Positions 39,501 through 46,888 of a stretch of DNA of 64,000 nucleotides are shown here, in pieces (positions within the stretch are counted from its first letter, which is position 1; each line of letters opens with the position of its first letter). The notes beneath the pieces are model-generated. The model was given only the letters and a program-made list of their open reading frames with translations. It ran no database searches and was not told the origin of the DNA. Origin of the DNA: Caprella mutica. Its lineage: Eukaryota; Arthropoda; Malacostraca; Amphipoda; Caprellidae. The position numbers and the translations under genes are program-made. Location: NCBI GenBank assembly GCA_947561585.1, contig CANNZV010001450.1:62001-126000 (forward strand). The letters run 5' to 3'.

Positions 39501-40367
39501 TTCTGGTCCCTCAGATTTAACTAAAGTTATTAATTGAATAATGACGATAATATTATAGCATGGAGTATATAAATTTAATGACAGAGGTTGTAAAGAGTTC
39601 ATTAAAAACTAGCACGTAAAGTACATATTAAATTAACTTCAAGTTAGTTAATGAAACCATTTTACCAATATTTTACCAATTATAATAAAATAAGAATACT
39701 GAGGTCCTATTACAAAGCGTGACGTAACAATACAAATATTTCTTCAAACCCTAATTATTATAGCGAGTAGCGCAAGCGTTCATTTCACACCTACATAATA
39801 TAGGTAGCATCGGCTTCATACTTTGTTACACAAGGTGTAGATAATGGCTAACTGCCAAATACTACACAAAAAATACACACTGATTTATTCTAGAAAGAGT
39901 CACTGATTAATTAAAAAATAGTGACTGATTTATTCTATAAAATGTCACAAATTTATTGTGTAAACAAAATTGTACGTCGGAATAATTGACATAACTCATG
40001 AATTGAATCAAAGAATAAAAAATTAATTAGCGCTACTTTGAATATAAGTGTGTGCCTCACGAGTGTTGTATCCTAACGAGTGTGTGTCTGGCTCACGAAT
40101 TTTTATCCTCACGAGTGTTTTAGCCTTACGAGTGTTTCATCCTCACTTACCTTTGGTCAAATACCTCTGTCTCGAAAGGGCCCGTGCAACAGTGGACGGT
40201 GTGGACGAGTGGATGGCGTCACCCCTGGTGGGTGTGCCCCTCCTCACGGGCCTCAGGGACAGGTGGGACGAGTTCAGGGACGGGGTTGGGGTGGGGCTCC
40301 TGTGACGGGCTGGTGAATTGTGGGCGCTGGATGACCCGGAGAACGATATCCAGTTGCGTATTTGCAT
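15427..40367 (-). CDS. SYNGAP1/DAB2IP/RASAL2-like: SynGAP/DAB2IP/RASAL2-family Ras GTPase-activating protein, eleven exons
   Basis: Read on the minus strand, exons 40367-40151, 27717-27575, 21920-21798, 21233-21068, 20930-20872, 20154-19982, 19673-19508, 19325-16515, 16403-15997, 15859-15740 and 15538-15427 join in frame (4497 nt, 1498 aa). Visible domains: a split PH domain at ~residues 125-275 (SHESLL, SILGQKFCF, FSCRSAEERDKWVESLRRAV), a C2 at ~275-375 (KKKYFCELHLDGALYART, FWGENFEF, WYPV), a RasGAP at ~400-720 with the arginine finger in LIFRGNS (about R486) and the FLRFLCPAILNPSLF motif, a Ser/Asn/His-rich linker with the conserved FNNPMYHL, and a C-terminal coiled coil. The family stimulates GTP hydrolysis on Ras and Rap at membranes. 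Its insect member is raskol. The catalytic residues are present, so activity is expected. The first two exons rest on phase agreement and splice sites only. Confidence 0.94.
15590..15690. mobile_element. TE1 arm remnant in the last RasGAP intron
   Basis: CTATCCACACTTTATTAACT and TTTAATAATGACGATAA...TATAGCATAG match the TE1 arms with a deletion. It makes up half of the 201-bp intron. Confidence 0.6.
15740..15859 (-). CDS. RasGAP exon 10 (C-terminal coiled coil)
   Basis: Encodes TIVSLQSRDDILMKQQQQIS then SLDHTNNKLIDTYQQLMQQ, which parallels 'RIASLDAANARLMSALTQLK' at the SynGAP C-terminus. Acceptor ATTTTTCAG, donor AAAT|GTTAGT, phase 2. Too small to appear as an ORF with its own start. Confidence 0.9.
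15997..16403 (-). CDS. RasGAP exon 9 (coiled-coil start and Ser/Pro linker)
   Basis: Starts CEDEIHNLRRILNDMQMELK, a heptad-like helix matching the EEEIHSLKERL coiled coil of DAB2IP, then a Ser/Pro/Thr-rich stretch and GESLKKFGEAGSMERRRP. Acceptor TTTTTTGCAG, donor AGCAC|GTGAGT, phase 2. GC-rich. Confidence 0.93.
16515..19325 (-). CDS. RasGAP exon 8 (C2 end, catalytic GAP domain, linker)
   Basis: A single 2811-nt exon (937 codons). It begins DKHTLIGKVNIP (end of C2, WYPV), has a Ser/Asn insert (NNNNNKN), and continues into the full GAP domain: arginine finger FRGNSVATKAME, NCEVDP, LSDKLISASIFLRFLCPA, NEFIEEE. From about residue 750 of the protein it is a disordered linker rich in Asn, Ser, His and Gln, with the family motif AFNNPMYHL. 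Vertebrates split this region into many exons, so the fused exon is a point of difference. Acceptor CTTTCCAG, donor AAG|GTGAGT. Confidence 0.96.
19508..19673 (-). CDS. RasGAP exon 7 (C2 core)
   Basis: Encodes YFCELHLDGALYARTSCK, FWGENFEFKNLPSV and ALYREGEKRRKK. Vertebrate members have YFCELCLDD.LYART and FWGEHFEF at the same places. The Asp residues for calcium are not fully kept, as in the family. Acceptor GTGTTGCAG, donor AAG|GTAGCT (weak), phase 0. Confidence 0.94.
19725..19800. repeat. small dispersed hairpin repeat, copy 1
   Basis: CATAGAAGATTAAATAGGGT and CCCCACCATAACC parallel 61888-61955. Two CCGAAGGCCCCA-type units sit at its right. In RasGAP intron 6/7. Confidence 0.5.
19812..19940. 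mobile_element. PAL copy 4, inside a 308-bp RasGAP intron
   Basis: TA|GAGTAAATTATCTGACAG at left and CTGTCCGATAATTCGGAACT...TACTC|TA at right, with a short inner part lacking the GGTATCC core. Confidence 0.8.
19982..20154 (-). CDS. RasGAP exon 6 (PH end, C2 start)
   Basis: Encodes ISSPSGVRYFSCRSAEERDK..., the last PH strand and helix, and then the C2 opening INIVEAKHIQPKKK. Acceptor CCATTTCAG, donor AAAAA|GTAAGT, phase 2. Confidence 0.94.
20155..20871. other. RasGAP intron 5
   Basis: 717 bp, AT-rich; no repeat or exon recognised. Confidence 0.5.
20872..20930 (-). CDS. RasGAP exon 5 (SILGQ strand of the PH domain)
   Basis: 59-nt exon, acceptor TTTTTCCACAG, donor CAG|GTAAGT. Encodes EAVIKTLHESILGQKFCFQ, nearly the 'IKPVHSSILGQDYCFEV' strand of SYNGAP1. 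Confidence 0.92.
21068..21233 (-). CDS. RasGAP exon 4 (SHESLL segment, PH start)
   Basis: Chosen acceptor CTTCTCTCCAG (polypyrimidine) at 21234-21235 keeps phase 0. Encodes SHQQASHHLS... then LRSSQSHESLLASHNH, matching the family's invariant RSHESLLSP. Donor GCTG|GTGAGT, phase 1. Another AG 9 bp further in would remove three residues. Confidence 0.88.
21411..21690. mobile_element. dispersed element TE3, copy 1
   Basis: CTAGATGACGGGCACTCGTA at the left end, CCACCAAATTTCAGGCAATT in the middle and CCTTCCGCATTTTGCGAAGA at the right. The same parts occur inverted at 34345-34602 and partly at 59743-59913. No ORF; class unknown. In the intron between RasGAP exons 3 and 4. Confidence 0.75.
21798..21920 (-). 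CDS. RasGAP exon 3 (basic KRTKS motif)
   Basis: Encodes NFFSKRSIKNLPLKRTKSVTKLERNK... which aligns with the 'FFSKRLKGSIKRTKSQSKLDR' stretch of RASAL2 and DAB2IP. Acceptor CGTTTCAG, donor AGG|GTAAGC, 123 nt, phase 0 on both sides. Confidence 0.9.
22091..22352. repeat. 71-bp satellite, 3.7 copies
   Basis: TATGAATGTTCTTCACCGTA recurs at 22091, 22162, 22233 and 22304 with hardly any divergence, so the duplication is young. Confidence 0.95.
22510..22815. repeat. 76-bp satellite, about 4 copies
   Basis: CATCTATCGAATGGGACAAC recurs at 22510, 22586, 22662 and 22738. Each unit holds two diverged half-units with GATGGCCCCA, so it looks like a dimer of an older 38-bp repeat. It lies only 158 bp from the 71-bp satellite. 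Confidence 0.93.
22816..23360. other. intron with GTGTCC-rich patch
   Basis: At 23140-23225 the words GTGTCC and GGACAC alternate about eight times (inverted pairs). No exon seen. Confidence 0.45.
23368..23475. repeat. 29-bp minisatellite, about 4 copies
   Basis: TAGTGATTCTATCACTTCAA then TGGAGAAGA. Each unit has the inverted pair GTGAT/ATCAC. Confidence 0.9.
23815..23895. repeat. GTGACTGTACAC short repeat
   Basis: Five irregular copies of TGTACAC(T/A)AGTGAC. Confidence 0.7.
24205..24295. repeat. AACTAGCACTAGCAG short repeat
   Basis: Six irregular copies of ACTAGCA(A/C)(C/T)AGCA. Confidence 0.75.
24416..24478 (-). CDS. RasGAP possible alternative first exon (short isoform)
   Basis: ATG plus 20 codons (MPFYTSSDNIPADLFYEVGN, then S) end exactly at donor TCG|GTAAGT in phase 0, which joins in frame to exon 21920-21798 and would give a 1399-aa protein. 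RASAL2 and DAB2IP also use alternative short N-termini before the same 'FFSKR..IKRTKS' exon. Small size makes chance possible. Confidence 0.5.
24976..25361. repeat. 20-bp minisatellite, about 19 copies
   Basis: GACACGCCAATGCACTTCAG with block-wise variants (GGACTCA, GGAAACA). All three forward frames are open because the 20-bp unit has no stop. Confidence 0.97.
25537..25880. mobile_element. PAL copy 5 with nested insertion
   Basis: TA|AGGTAAGTTACACATTATCG at left and ATAATTCGTAACTCACCC|TA at right. The right arm is interrupted near 25690-25795 by ~105 bp with its own inverted ends (GTCACACAAACGTTTTCACA...TGTGAAAAAACACTCGTGTG). Confidence 0.88.
26202..26280. repeat. ~25-bp repeat, 3-4 copies
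   Basis: GACCGAAAAGCCACTTAGT with small changes. Confidence 0.8.
26903..27083. repeat. 24-bp minisatellite, 7.5 nearly identical copies
   Basis: ATTGTAGATATTATTAATAT then TGAT. A multiple of three without stops on either strand, hence mirror-like open frames (DIVDIINI / ISTISILI). Copies are almost perfect. Confidence 0.97.
27268..27559. mobile_element. PAL copy 6 with triplicated core, next to RasGAP exon 2
   Basis: Left end degenerate (AGTAAGATCTGAGATATCAG), right end CATTAACCC|TA. The core ACCAATTAAAAT(G/A)ATACCTTCA...GTATCATGG is present three times. The right end lies 10 bp from the donor of exon 27575-27717. Confidence 0.85.
27575..27717 (-). CDS. RasGAP exon 2 (Pro/Gly-rich)
   Basis: Acceptor TTTTATTTCAG, donor GCG|GTAAGT, 143 nt with an open frame TSYEKACGQDRRGSAP... 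ending TPTQSRFA. It enters at phase 1 and leaves at phase 0, matching exons 40151-40367 and 21798-21920. Unlike the surrounding AT-rich intron it is very GC-rich, with many G and C runs. No domain recognised; probably a disordered N-terminal linker. Confidence 0.7.
27718..28600. other. intron sequence
   Basis: AT-rich. A TE1 arm fragment (ATTAATTGAATAATGACGAT) is at about 28258. No exon. Confidence 0.45.
28621..29227. repeat. 20-bp minisatellite, about 30 copies
   Basis: TCTCTCACAGTGCACTCACT with a second allele CGCT. The two variants occur in blocks, showing spread of single mutations by unit copying. Contains the palindrome AGTGCACT. Confidence 0.98.
29300..29450. repeat. CAGTCACTATACAGTCATTA repeat, ~25 bp, six copies
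   Basis: Degenerate array of TATCAGTCACTATACAGTC. Confidence 0.85.
29660..30022. repeat. 26-27-bp minisatellite, about 14 copies
   Basis: ACTATAGATTATATATGGCT then ATATTAT. Very AT-rich with the inverted pair ATAGATTATA/TATATGGCTAT. Confidence 0.93.
30053..30277. promoter_or_regulatory. cluster of six TGACGCA/TGCGTCA words
   Basis: TGACGCA at 30053, 30225 and 30271; TGCGTCA at 30082, 30167 and 30247. They resemble ATF/CREB-type bZIP half-sites. The first two form a 15-bp inverted pair around GCTATAG. No copy elsewhere as dense. Enhancer role is only inferred. Confidence 0.35.
30295..30870. other. intron with C-rich patch
   Basis: A run of C with CCCCCC at 30618-30632 and short G runs at 30780-30840. 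No exon or repeat unit recognised. Confidence 0.4.
30875..31150. repeat. 29-bp minisatellite, degenerate
   Basis: About nine copies of GAACGTTAGAACGAACCATT then GGAACTGAA, decaying to the right. Confidence 0.9.
31151..32565. other. intron, relatively CpG-rich
   Basis: No exon with good splice sites found. CpG words (ACGCAT, TACGCA, GGATACG) recur at 31800-32100, with GTGGATACG(C/T)T(A/T)(A/C) three times. May be an old element. Confidence 0.4.
32566..33042. repeat. 20-bp minisatellite, about 24 copies
   Basis: CTCTACTCGTGAGGCACTGC, nearly identical copies, one CpG per unit. C/T alternation at one site (CTGCCT or CTGTCT). Confidence 0.98.
33117..33254. mobile_element. PAL copy 7 (short)
   Basis: ATAAGTTACGAATTATCGGT at left and GACCAATAATTCATCACTTC at right; arms only, the GGTATCC core is missing. 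Confidence 0.82.
33320..33364. promoter_or_regulatory. two TGACGTCA palindromes 37 bp apart
   Basis: Perfect CRE octamers at 33320-33327 and 33357-33364, followed by ATCGAT. Seen directly; any regulatory role is inferred. Confidence 0.35.
33484..33650. mobile_element. foldback element with GCATGAAAAAACGCC arms
   Basis: GGCGTTTTTTTTCATGC / GCATGAAAAAACGCC hairpin at 33594-33642, and a weaker outer copy (ACGTTTTTAACATGC) at 33502. Similar to the insertion nested in PAL copy 5. Confidence 0.5.
33855..34025. repeat. GGAGTGGATTGGGA purine-rich repeat
   Basis: About 12 irregular 14-15 bp units. Confidence 0.85.
34345..34602. mobile_element. dispersed element TE3, copy 2 (inverted)
   Basis: AATTGCCTGAAATTTGGTGG and ACGGGTGCTCATCATCTAG are the reverse complement of copy 1; about 260 bp. 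Confidence 0.75.
34680..34955. mobile_element. TGACT-palindrome element split by a PAL copy
   Basis: CCAGTCAATTTGACTGATTT at left and AAGTCAAATTGACTGCTAG at right resemble the element at 51775. Between them, 34808-34870 is a PAL core (TTGGTATCCATGATACC...GGTATCATCGATACCAA), so PAL seems to have inserted into the older element. Confidence 0.6.
35398..35581. mobile_element. PAL copy 9
   Basis: TA|GGGTAAGTTCCAAGTTATAG at left and CCAATAATTCAAAACTTACCC|TA-type right end. The core is reduced to AATTTCAACT/AACCAATTAAAAT. Confidence 0.85.
35700..35960. other. CpG/TGCGCA-rich patch in AT-rich DNA
   Basis: GCGCA, TTACGCA and TGCGC words occur about 15 times in 260 bp, often as overlapping palindromes. 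An open frame at 35830-36066 (+) has no recognisable protein and no support. Confidence 0.55.
36645..36855. repeat. 25-bp minisatellite, about 8 copies
   Basis: CATCCCAATGCACTTCACAT then CACTG. Nearly identical copies. Confidence 0.96.
37305..37615. repeat. ~39-bp repeat, seven copies
   Basis: GATATTTGCATGCTTAAAAA then AGTATTAAATAAAGTATAT. Contains the octamer-like ATTTGCAT in each unit (ATTTGCAT is the POU/Oct consensus ATGCAAAT reversed). Confidence 0.93.
37866..38045. repeat. degenerate ~36-bp repeat
   Basis: Five copies of AA(C/T)TTGGATACC(A/T)... in a row. Confidence 0.75.
38046..39060. other. intron sequence
   Basis: AACACAGATTAACACAGA words recur at 38100-38200; the rest is AT-rich with nothing recognised. 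Confidence 0.45.
39064..39217. mobile_element. PAL copy 10 (core lost)
   Basis: TA|GGGTAAGCTCTAAGTCATCG at left and ACCGTTCGATAACTCGTAAC at right. Confidence 0.8.
39438..39610. mobile_element. TE1 single arm
   Basis: CTAGTGTACCTGCCCGTTAA to TATAGCATGGAG matches 1527-1650 at about 90% by eye. Only one arm is present, perhaps a solo end. Confidence 0.75.
39611..40150. other. intron sequence before RasGAP exon 1 donor
   Basis: CACTGATT(T/A)ATT recurs four times at 39880-39960, and TCACGAGTGTT four times at 40050-40145. No further exon. Confidence 0.45.
40151..40367 (-). CDS. RasGAP candidate first exon (isoform A)
   Basis: ATG at 40367-40365 preceded in frame by TAA. It encodes 72 residues, basic and Ser/Pro-rich (MQIRNWISFSGSSS... 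RHRSPTPTPS... RRGTPTRGD), GC-rich against its AT-rich surroundings, with donor AAAG|GTAAGT in phase 1. It fits the two-base overhang of exon 27717-27575. The biased, mostly polar composition and strong donor support coding. A foldback transposon lies about 105 bp upstream, where a promoter would be. Confidence 0.72.
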
Positions 40368-40471
40368 TTTACCGGTCACTATTTAATGCGTAAATATCAT
40401 AGTGCAACAACAATCGGACTATAACTTTAAACTCTGCAAATTGGTACTGTGATATATTGTCATTTAAATTA

Positions 40472-40665
40472 GGGTGAGTTATAAGTTATCGCACAGTTAC
40501 ACATTATCGGTCATATAAAAAAATATTATTTAATATTTTACTCGTTATTTTAATTGGTATCCGTGATACCTTCACGTATCATGGATACCAATTAATAATG
40601 GTAAATTATATATTTTTCTTATATGAACGAAGATATGGAACTGTCCGACAATCCGTAACTTACCC
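40472..40665. mobile_element. PAL copy 11, upstream of RasGAP exon 1
   Basis: Full length, TA|GGGTGAGTTATAAGTTATCG ... CAATCCGTAACTTACCC|TA, with the core GGTATCCGTGATACCTTCAC and complement. Confidence 0.88.
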
Positions 40666-41142
40666 TAGACACAAAATAGTCTCCAACGTTTGTTTCAGGT
40701 AGGTAGGGTAAATACTTAATTACCGGCACGTACACATTACCGGTGTGATGGTAATATTGTTATTTATAATTGAAATATAAAACTGATAGCTGATGATAAT
40801 TATTGTCGGTATTTTTAAATGAAATTATTAATGTCAGCCGAAGCAGATAATAAAGTAGGGAATGTACTCAATTACAGATACAATCCTATTTACCGAACAC
40901 TAATGTTAAAATGGTCATCAAGACAGAATTACAGATATTTAAAGCAATAAAAAATAGTCGGTTAAGAATCTTCACACGGAAACCTGATAGCATCCGACAA
41001 TAAAGTATTCACCCTATCAGTTATTTCCTCGTGAATTCACAGAAGTGAGTATTTAATGAGTAGAGCGAGTAAATATTAATGAGTAATAGGAATTGAATAG
41101 GTAATGTGGGAGAGAATTTCGTCACGGCCGGAAAATATCTTA

Positions 41143-41269
41143 GGGTAAGTTCCGAGTTATCGAACTGTTCCCCATTTTCGATCATATTCAGAAATAGTAT
41201 ATAATAACCATTTATATACTTCTAGAATGATCGACAATGTGCAACAGACCGCTAACTAGGAACTCACCC
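41143..41269. mobile_element. PAL copy 12 (short)
   Basis: TA|GGGTAAGTTCCGAGTTATCG and ACCGCTAACTAGGAACTCACCC|TA-type end; 127 bp, no core. Confidence 0.85.
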
Positions 41270-41784
41270 TAAGCTAATATAAACATCTTTGTGTAAAGTA
41301 ACTGAAACCAGACAAAATGTCTAGGTACCTATAACTAGTTTGAAATAAATAAACACACAATGCACTTGAAAACAATTATGCACTTTGAATGTACAACACT
41401 GCATCACAATTTACTGCACTGACATGCTCCATAAAACTAATGAGGATGTAACATCTGGCGTGAGGAGGGAAGAGCGCCTCACACACCTAAAGACCACCTC
41501 ACACCACAGCGCAACACGAACTGACTGTGAGATTTGAAACTGTGAGAAGAACGTGACTGAGACGGGCAACAGGGAGGGAATAGGGGAGGAACAGGAGAAA
41601 ACAGGGACGGACAGGAGGGAACAGGGTGGATGAAAGAGTAGTAAACAGAGGAGCATAAATAATAAGTAGGAATATCTAACCAATGTGGGGGTAAATTATA
41701 GTCAGTGACTCAGTATCACATAAAAAAACTCACAATAAAAACTATGTTCATTTTAATCCGAAGATTTTAGAATTTTAGAACATC

Positions 41785-42690
41785 AGTTCAACAGGAGAGT
41801 TCTAACAGCATCAGTTCAACAGGAGAGTTCTAACAGCATCAGTTCAACAGGAGAGTTCTAACAGCATCAGTTCAACAGGTTAGTTCTAACAGCATCAGTT
41901 CAACAGGAGAGTTCTAACAGCATCAGTTCAACAGGAGAGTTCTAACAGCATCAGTTAAACAGGAGAGTTCTAACAGCATCAGTTCAACAGGAGAGTTCTA
42001 ACAGCATCAGTTCAACAGGAGAGTTCTAACAGCATCAGTTCAACAGGAGAGTTCTAACAGCATCAGTTCAACAGGAGAGTTCTAACAGCATCAGTTCAAC
42101 AGGAGAGTTCTAACAGCATCAGTTCAACAGGAGAGTTCTAACAGCATCAGTTCAACAGGTTAGTTCTAACAGCATCAGTTCAACAGGAGAGTTCTAACAG
42201 CATCAGTTCAACAGGAGAGTTCTAACAGCATCAGTTCAACAGGAGAGTTCTAACAGCATCAGTTCAACAGGAGAGTTCTAACAGCATCAGTTCAACAGGA
42301 GAGTTCTAACAGCATCAGTTCAACAGGAGAGTTCTAACAGCATCAGTTCAACAGGAGAGTTCTAACAGCATCAGTTCAACAGGAGAGTTCTAACAGCATC
42401 AGTTCAACAGGAGAGTTCTAACAGCATCAGTTCAACAGGAGAGTTCTAACAGCATCAGTTCAACAGGAGAGTTCTAACAGCATCAGTTCAACAGGAGAGT
42501 TCTAACAGCATCAGTTCAACAGGAGAGTTCTAACAGCATCAGTTCAACAGGAGAGTTCTAACAGCATCAGTTCAACAGGAGAGTTCTAACAGCATCAGTT
42601 CAACAGGAGAGTTCTAACAGCATCAGTTCAACAGGAGAGTTCTAACAGCATCAGTTTAACAGGAGAGTTCTAACAGCATCAGTTCAACAG
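41785..42690. repeat. 28-bp minisatellite, about 32 copies
   Basis: CATCAGTTCAACAGGAGAGT then TCTAACAG. Copies are almost identical; a rare variant (CAGGTTAGTT) appears twice, exactly 280 bp (10 units) apart. Confidence 0.98.
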
Positions 42691-42852
42691 AACTACTTCA
42701 TGCTACCATAACAGCAATAACAATTATAACAGCATGAATAAGTGTGATGGTTCCGTCACGCAATTTCGTGCAGACGCGGCGATAATTCGTAACGGCGTAA
42801 CTCAATGGAAATTAGTAAGAGAGTAGTGCATCGGTAATTAGGGTAATAGGAG

Positions 42853-43410
42853 TAACTGATACTAGGGCAACTCATCGTAACTGATACTAGTAACTAATAC
42901 CAGGATAACTGATACTAGACTCACTAAGAAACCTAGATAACGGATACTAGTAACTAATACCAGGATAACTGATACTAGTAACTAATACCAGGATAACTGA
43001 TACTAGTAACTAATACCAGGGTGACTGATACTAGACTCATAAAAAAACCTAGGTAACTGATACTAGTAACTAATACCAGGATAATTGATACTAGACTCAC
43101 TAAAAACCTAGGTAACTGTTACTAGTAACTAATACCAGGGTAACTGATACTAGACTCACTAAAAAACCTAGGTAACTGATACTAGTAACTAATACTAGGG
43201 TAACTGATACTAGACTCACTAATACCAGGGTAACTGATACTAGTAACTAATACCAGGGTAACCGATACTAGACCTACTATTACAAGGGTAACTAATACTA
43301 GATTTACTAATACCAGGGTAACTGATACTGGACTTATTAATACCAGGGTAACTGATACTAGACTTACTAATACCAGGGTAACTGATACTAGTAACTAATA
43401 CCATGTTAAC
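42853..43410. repeat. compound TAACTGATACTAG repeat
   Basis: Units GTAACTGATACTA(G) and ACTAATACCAGG alternate in higher-order blocks with ACTCACTAAAAAACCTA. Confidence 0.93.
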
Positions 43411-43718
43411 TTATGTTCACTGACAATAGAGAGATGTTTTTGTTCAGTGATTCTATTGACTAATGGTAGAATAATTGACTGCAATTGCAGAGTCAATAGC
43501 AGTAGTAATTTGCCAATATATTTACTGTTATTTTACAGCTATAGGATATATCAGTAAATACAATTGATGTATTAGCTACAGTGTGTAAATTTAATGACTT
43601 GAATTTCATCAAAAGTATATAATGTAAAACAAATACTAAATTAATTTAATTGCTCTCAAAACTAAGATTTTTGAATATTATTAAAATAAGTGCAAGTGGC
43701 CCATATCGTGTGTTTCTT

Positions 43719-43793
43719 TATTTACACCAACTTTATGAGGCGCTGTTGATAGAATGACTGTTTGACCCATTTAGTGACGGACAGACAGACATG
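43719..43793. repeat. left arm of a 2.3-kb inverted repeat
   Basis: CCAACTTTATGAGGCGCTGT ... ACTGTTTGACCCATTTAGTG ... ACGGACAGACAG is inverted at 45973-46045. Confidence 0.85.
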
Positions 43794-44234
43794 GAAACGT
43801 CTCAGTCGAAAAAAAACTGATACCTAAACAATGCTAATAATTTATCTTTTTAATTTTAGTTTCTAAATAACAGAGTGACGACAGTACCTGATGAGAAAGG
43901 TGTGCACCGTGCATGTACTTTGGTGCACGCCCTGTTACCAAACATAGGCAGAGTGGTGTGTGGAGAAAAGGGACGATTGGTGTGAATTAACGGGAATGTG
44001 GAAGGAATATCGCACTGAAATGTTAGGGAATATCTAGGGATTCTAGGCTTGATAACAAAATATTAGAAAATGTCGAGTAAATAACAAAAAATAAATGGCA
44101 AATATTTGTGGACAATTTGTTGGAAAGTAAAGTCAAAATATTAGTAAACAACCGTGGAATTTTTGAAATGTTATGCAGCAGTGAGGAAATATTTTGAAAA
44201 AAATAAACAATAGAAAGTGAGAAAAACATTAGAA

Positions 44235-45678
44235 GAGAATGTAACTGTTACTCTTATGTAGTAACTGTTACTTTGATGTAGTAACAGTTACTCTGATGTA
44301 GTAACTGTTACTTTGATGTAGTAACTGTTACTCTGATGTAGTAACAGTTACTCTGATGTAGTAACAGTTACTCTGATGTAGTAACAGTTACTCTGATGTA
44401 GTAACAGTTACTCTGATGTAGTAACAGTTACTCTGATGTAGTAACAGTTACTCTGATGTTGTAACAGTTACTCTGATACAGCAACAGTTACTCTGATACA
44501 GTAATTGTTACTCTGAAAACAGTAACCGTTACTCTGATACAGTGACTGTTACTCTGATACAGTAACAGTTACTCTGATACAGTAACCGTTACTCTGATAC
44601 AGTAACTGTTACTCTCATACAGTAACTGTTACTCTGATACAGTAATTGTTACTCTGATACAGTAACTGTTACTCTCATACAGTAACTGTTACTCTCATAC
44701 AGTAACTGTTACTCTCATACAGTAACCGTTACTCTGATACAGTAGCGGTTACTCTCATACAGTAACTGTTACTCTCATACAGTAACTATTACTATCTTAC
44801 AGTAACTGTTACTCTCATACAGTAACTGTTACTCTCATACAGTAACTGTTACTCTGATACAGTAACTATTACTCTGATACAGTAACTGTTACTCTGATAC
44901 AGTAACTGTTACTCTGATACAGTAACTGTTACTCTCATACAGTAACTGTTACTCTGATACAGTAACTGTTACTCTGATACATTAACTGTTACTCTGATAC
45001 AGTAACTGTTACTCTGATACAGTAACTGTCACTCTGATACAGTAACTGTTACTCTGATACAGTAACTGTTACTCTGATACAGTAACTGTTACTCTGATAC
45101 AGTAACTGTCTCATACAGTAACTGTTACTCTGATACAGTAACTGTTACTCTCATACAGTAACTGTTACTCTCATACAGTAACTGTTACTCTCATACAGTA
45201 ACTGTTACTCTGATACAGTAACTGTTACTCTGATACAGTAACTGTTACTCTGATACAGTAACTGTTACTCTGATACAGTAACTGTTACTCTGATACAGTA
45301 ACTGTTACTCTGATACAGTAACTGTTACTCTGATACAGTAACTGTTACTCTGATACAGTAACTGTTACTCTCATACAGTAACTGTTACTCTCATACAGTA
45401 ACTGTTACTCTGATACAGTAACTGTTACTCTCATACAGTAACTGTTACTCTGATACAGTAACTGTTACTCTCATACAGTAACTGTTACTCTCATACAGTA
45501 ACTGTCACTCTGATACAGTAACTGTTACTCTGATACAGTAACTGTTACTCTCATACAGTAACTGTTACTCTCATACAGTAACTGTTACTCTCATACAGTA
45601 ACTGTTACTCTCATACAGTAACTGTCACTCTGATACAGTAACTTTTACTCTGATACAGTAGCTGTTACTCTGATACAC
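44235..45678. repeat. 20-bp minisatellite, about 72 copies (largest array)
   Basis: Unit GTAACTGTTACTCTGATACA. Left end is of type GATGTAGTAACAGTTACTCT, the rest GATAC or CATAC types. Each unit has the 11-bp inverted repeat GTAACNGTTAC. Confidence 0.98.
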
Positions 45679-45972
45679 TTTCCCTCTTCCGAATTTTTGT
45701 TTACGTATAAGATTCCTTTCGTCTGTTTCCGGTGTAACTGACACTGATCTGTATACTTCTGTGTGCCTACATTAAACTGTGACTACAATAATGTAGTTAC
45801 AATAGACTGGCTACATTTCAAAGCTCAAACGTAGCTCTAGTTTAGATTAGTTCACAGCGTGTGAAATGAATTTGAGCATTTAGTATTGGAATAAAAAAAC
45901 TATTGGTATCAATATCGGTAATCCTTTTTCTATTACACTATATCAAGTCTGATGGACAGACAGTTTTTTTCT

Positions 45973-46045
45973 GTCAGTCCGTCACTAAATAGGTTAAACA
46001 GTCATTCTATCAACAGCGCATCATAAAGTTGGTTTGTGTTCTTTA
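45973..46045. repeat. right arm of the 2.3-kb inverted repeat
   Basis: CTGTCAGTCCGTCACTAAAT ... AACAGTCATTCTATCAACAG ... CATAAAGTTGG, complement of 43719-43793. Confidence 0.85.
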
Positions 46046-46549
46046 ACACAAATTAAAAGGAAAAACTAATAATTTGCCGCACTATCATTGATAACGGGTC
46101 ACACTAATATAAAATAAATCAGAGTTTAGGTTTTTGAGAATGAACGAAATAAATTTCTTTACTCTCATAATACTCATTTCTCTAGTCTACATATTATACA
46201 CAGTCCACACAGTAGTACACAGTAGTTACCACTCACTGCACATTACACACAGGTTAATTCATGTCCACACAAGTACCTACTGAACTGGAGTACAATAGTA
46301 GAGTCTTTTCAGAGCACAATGGAACTGTGAATCTTTTTATTGCCAAGACTAATTCATACTCTATTGAATAAAAATTAAATTGCTTCTATATATATTTTAT
46401 ATAATACATACGTAAATTATATTGAATATATATTGTATATAATTAAATTGAAGCTTCTATCAGAACTGATATTATATTCAAAAACCAGTGATTGATTTTG
46501 TATTTAAAATATGTGTTTAGTAAACATTTGAAAAGTCAACTAGAATATC

Positions 46550-46888
46550 ATCACTGCCTTTTCACGACTGTCTTTACACCACTGCCTTTTCATCACTGTC
46601 TTTTCACCACTGTCTTTTCACCCCTGTCTTTTCACCACTGTATTTACACCACTGTCTTTACATCACTGTCTTTTCACCACTGCCTTTTCACCACTGCCTT
46701 TTCACCACTACCTTTTCACCACTGCCTTTTCACCACTGCCTTTTCACCACTGCCTTTTCACCACTACCTTTTCACCACTGCCTTTTCACCACTGCCTTTT
46801 CACCACTGCCTTTTCACCACTGCCTTTTCACCACTGCCTTTTCACCACTGCCTTTTCACCACTGCCTTTTCACTCACGCCTTTTCAGA
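46550..46888. repeat. 14-bp minisatellite, about 24 copies
   Basis: CTTTTCACCACTGC with variants; pyrimidine-rich on this strand. Confidence 0.96.

Noticed and set aside
41411..41683. Minus-strand 90-codon frame with a signal-peptide-like start
   Set aside because: Leu/Ser/Pro-rich translation of a purine-rich stretch, no splice sites or homology seen.
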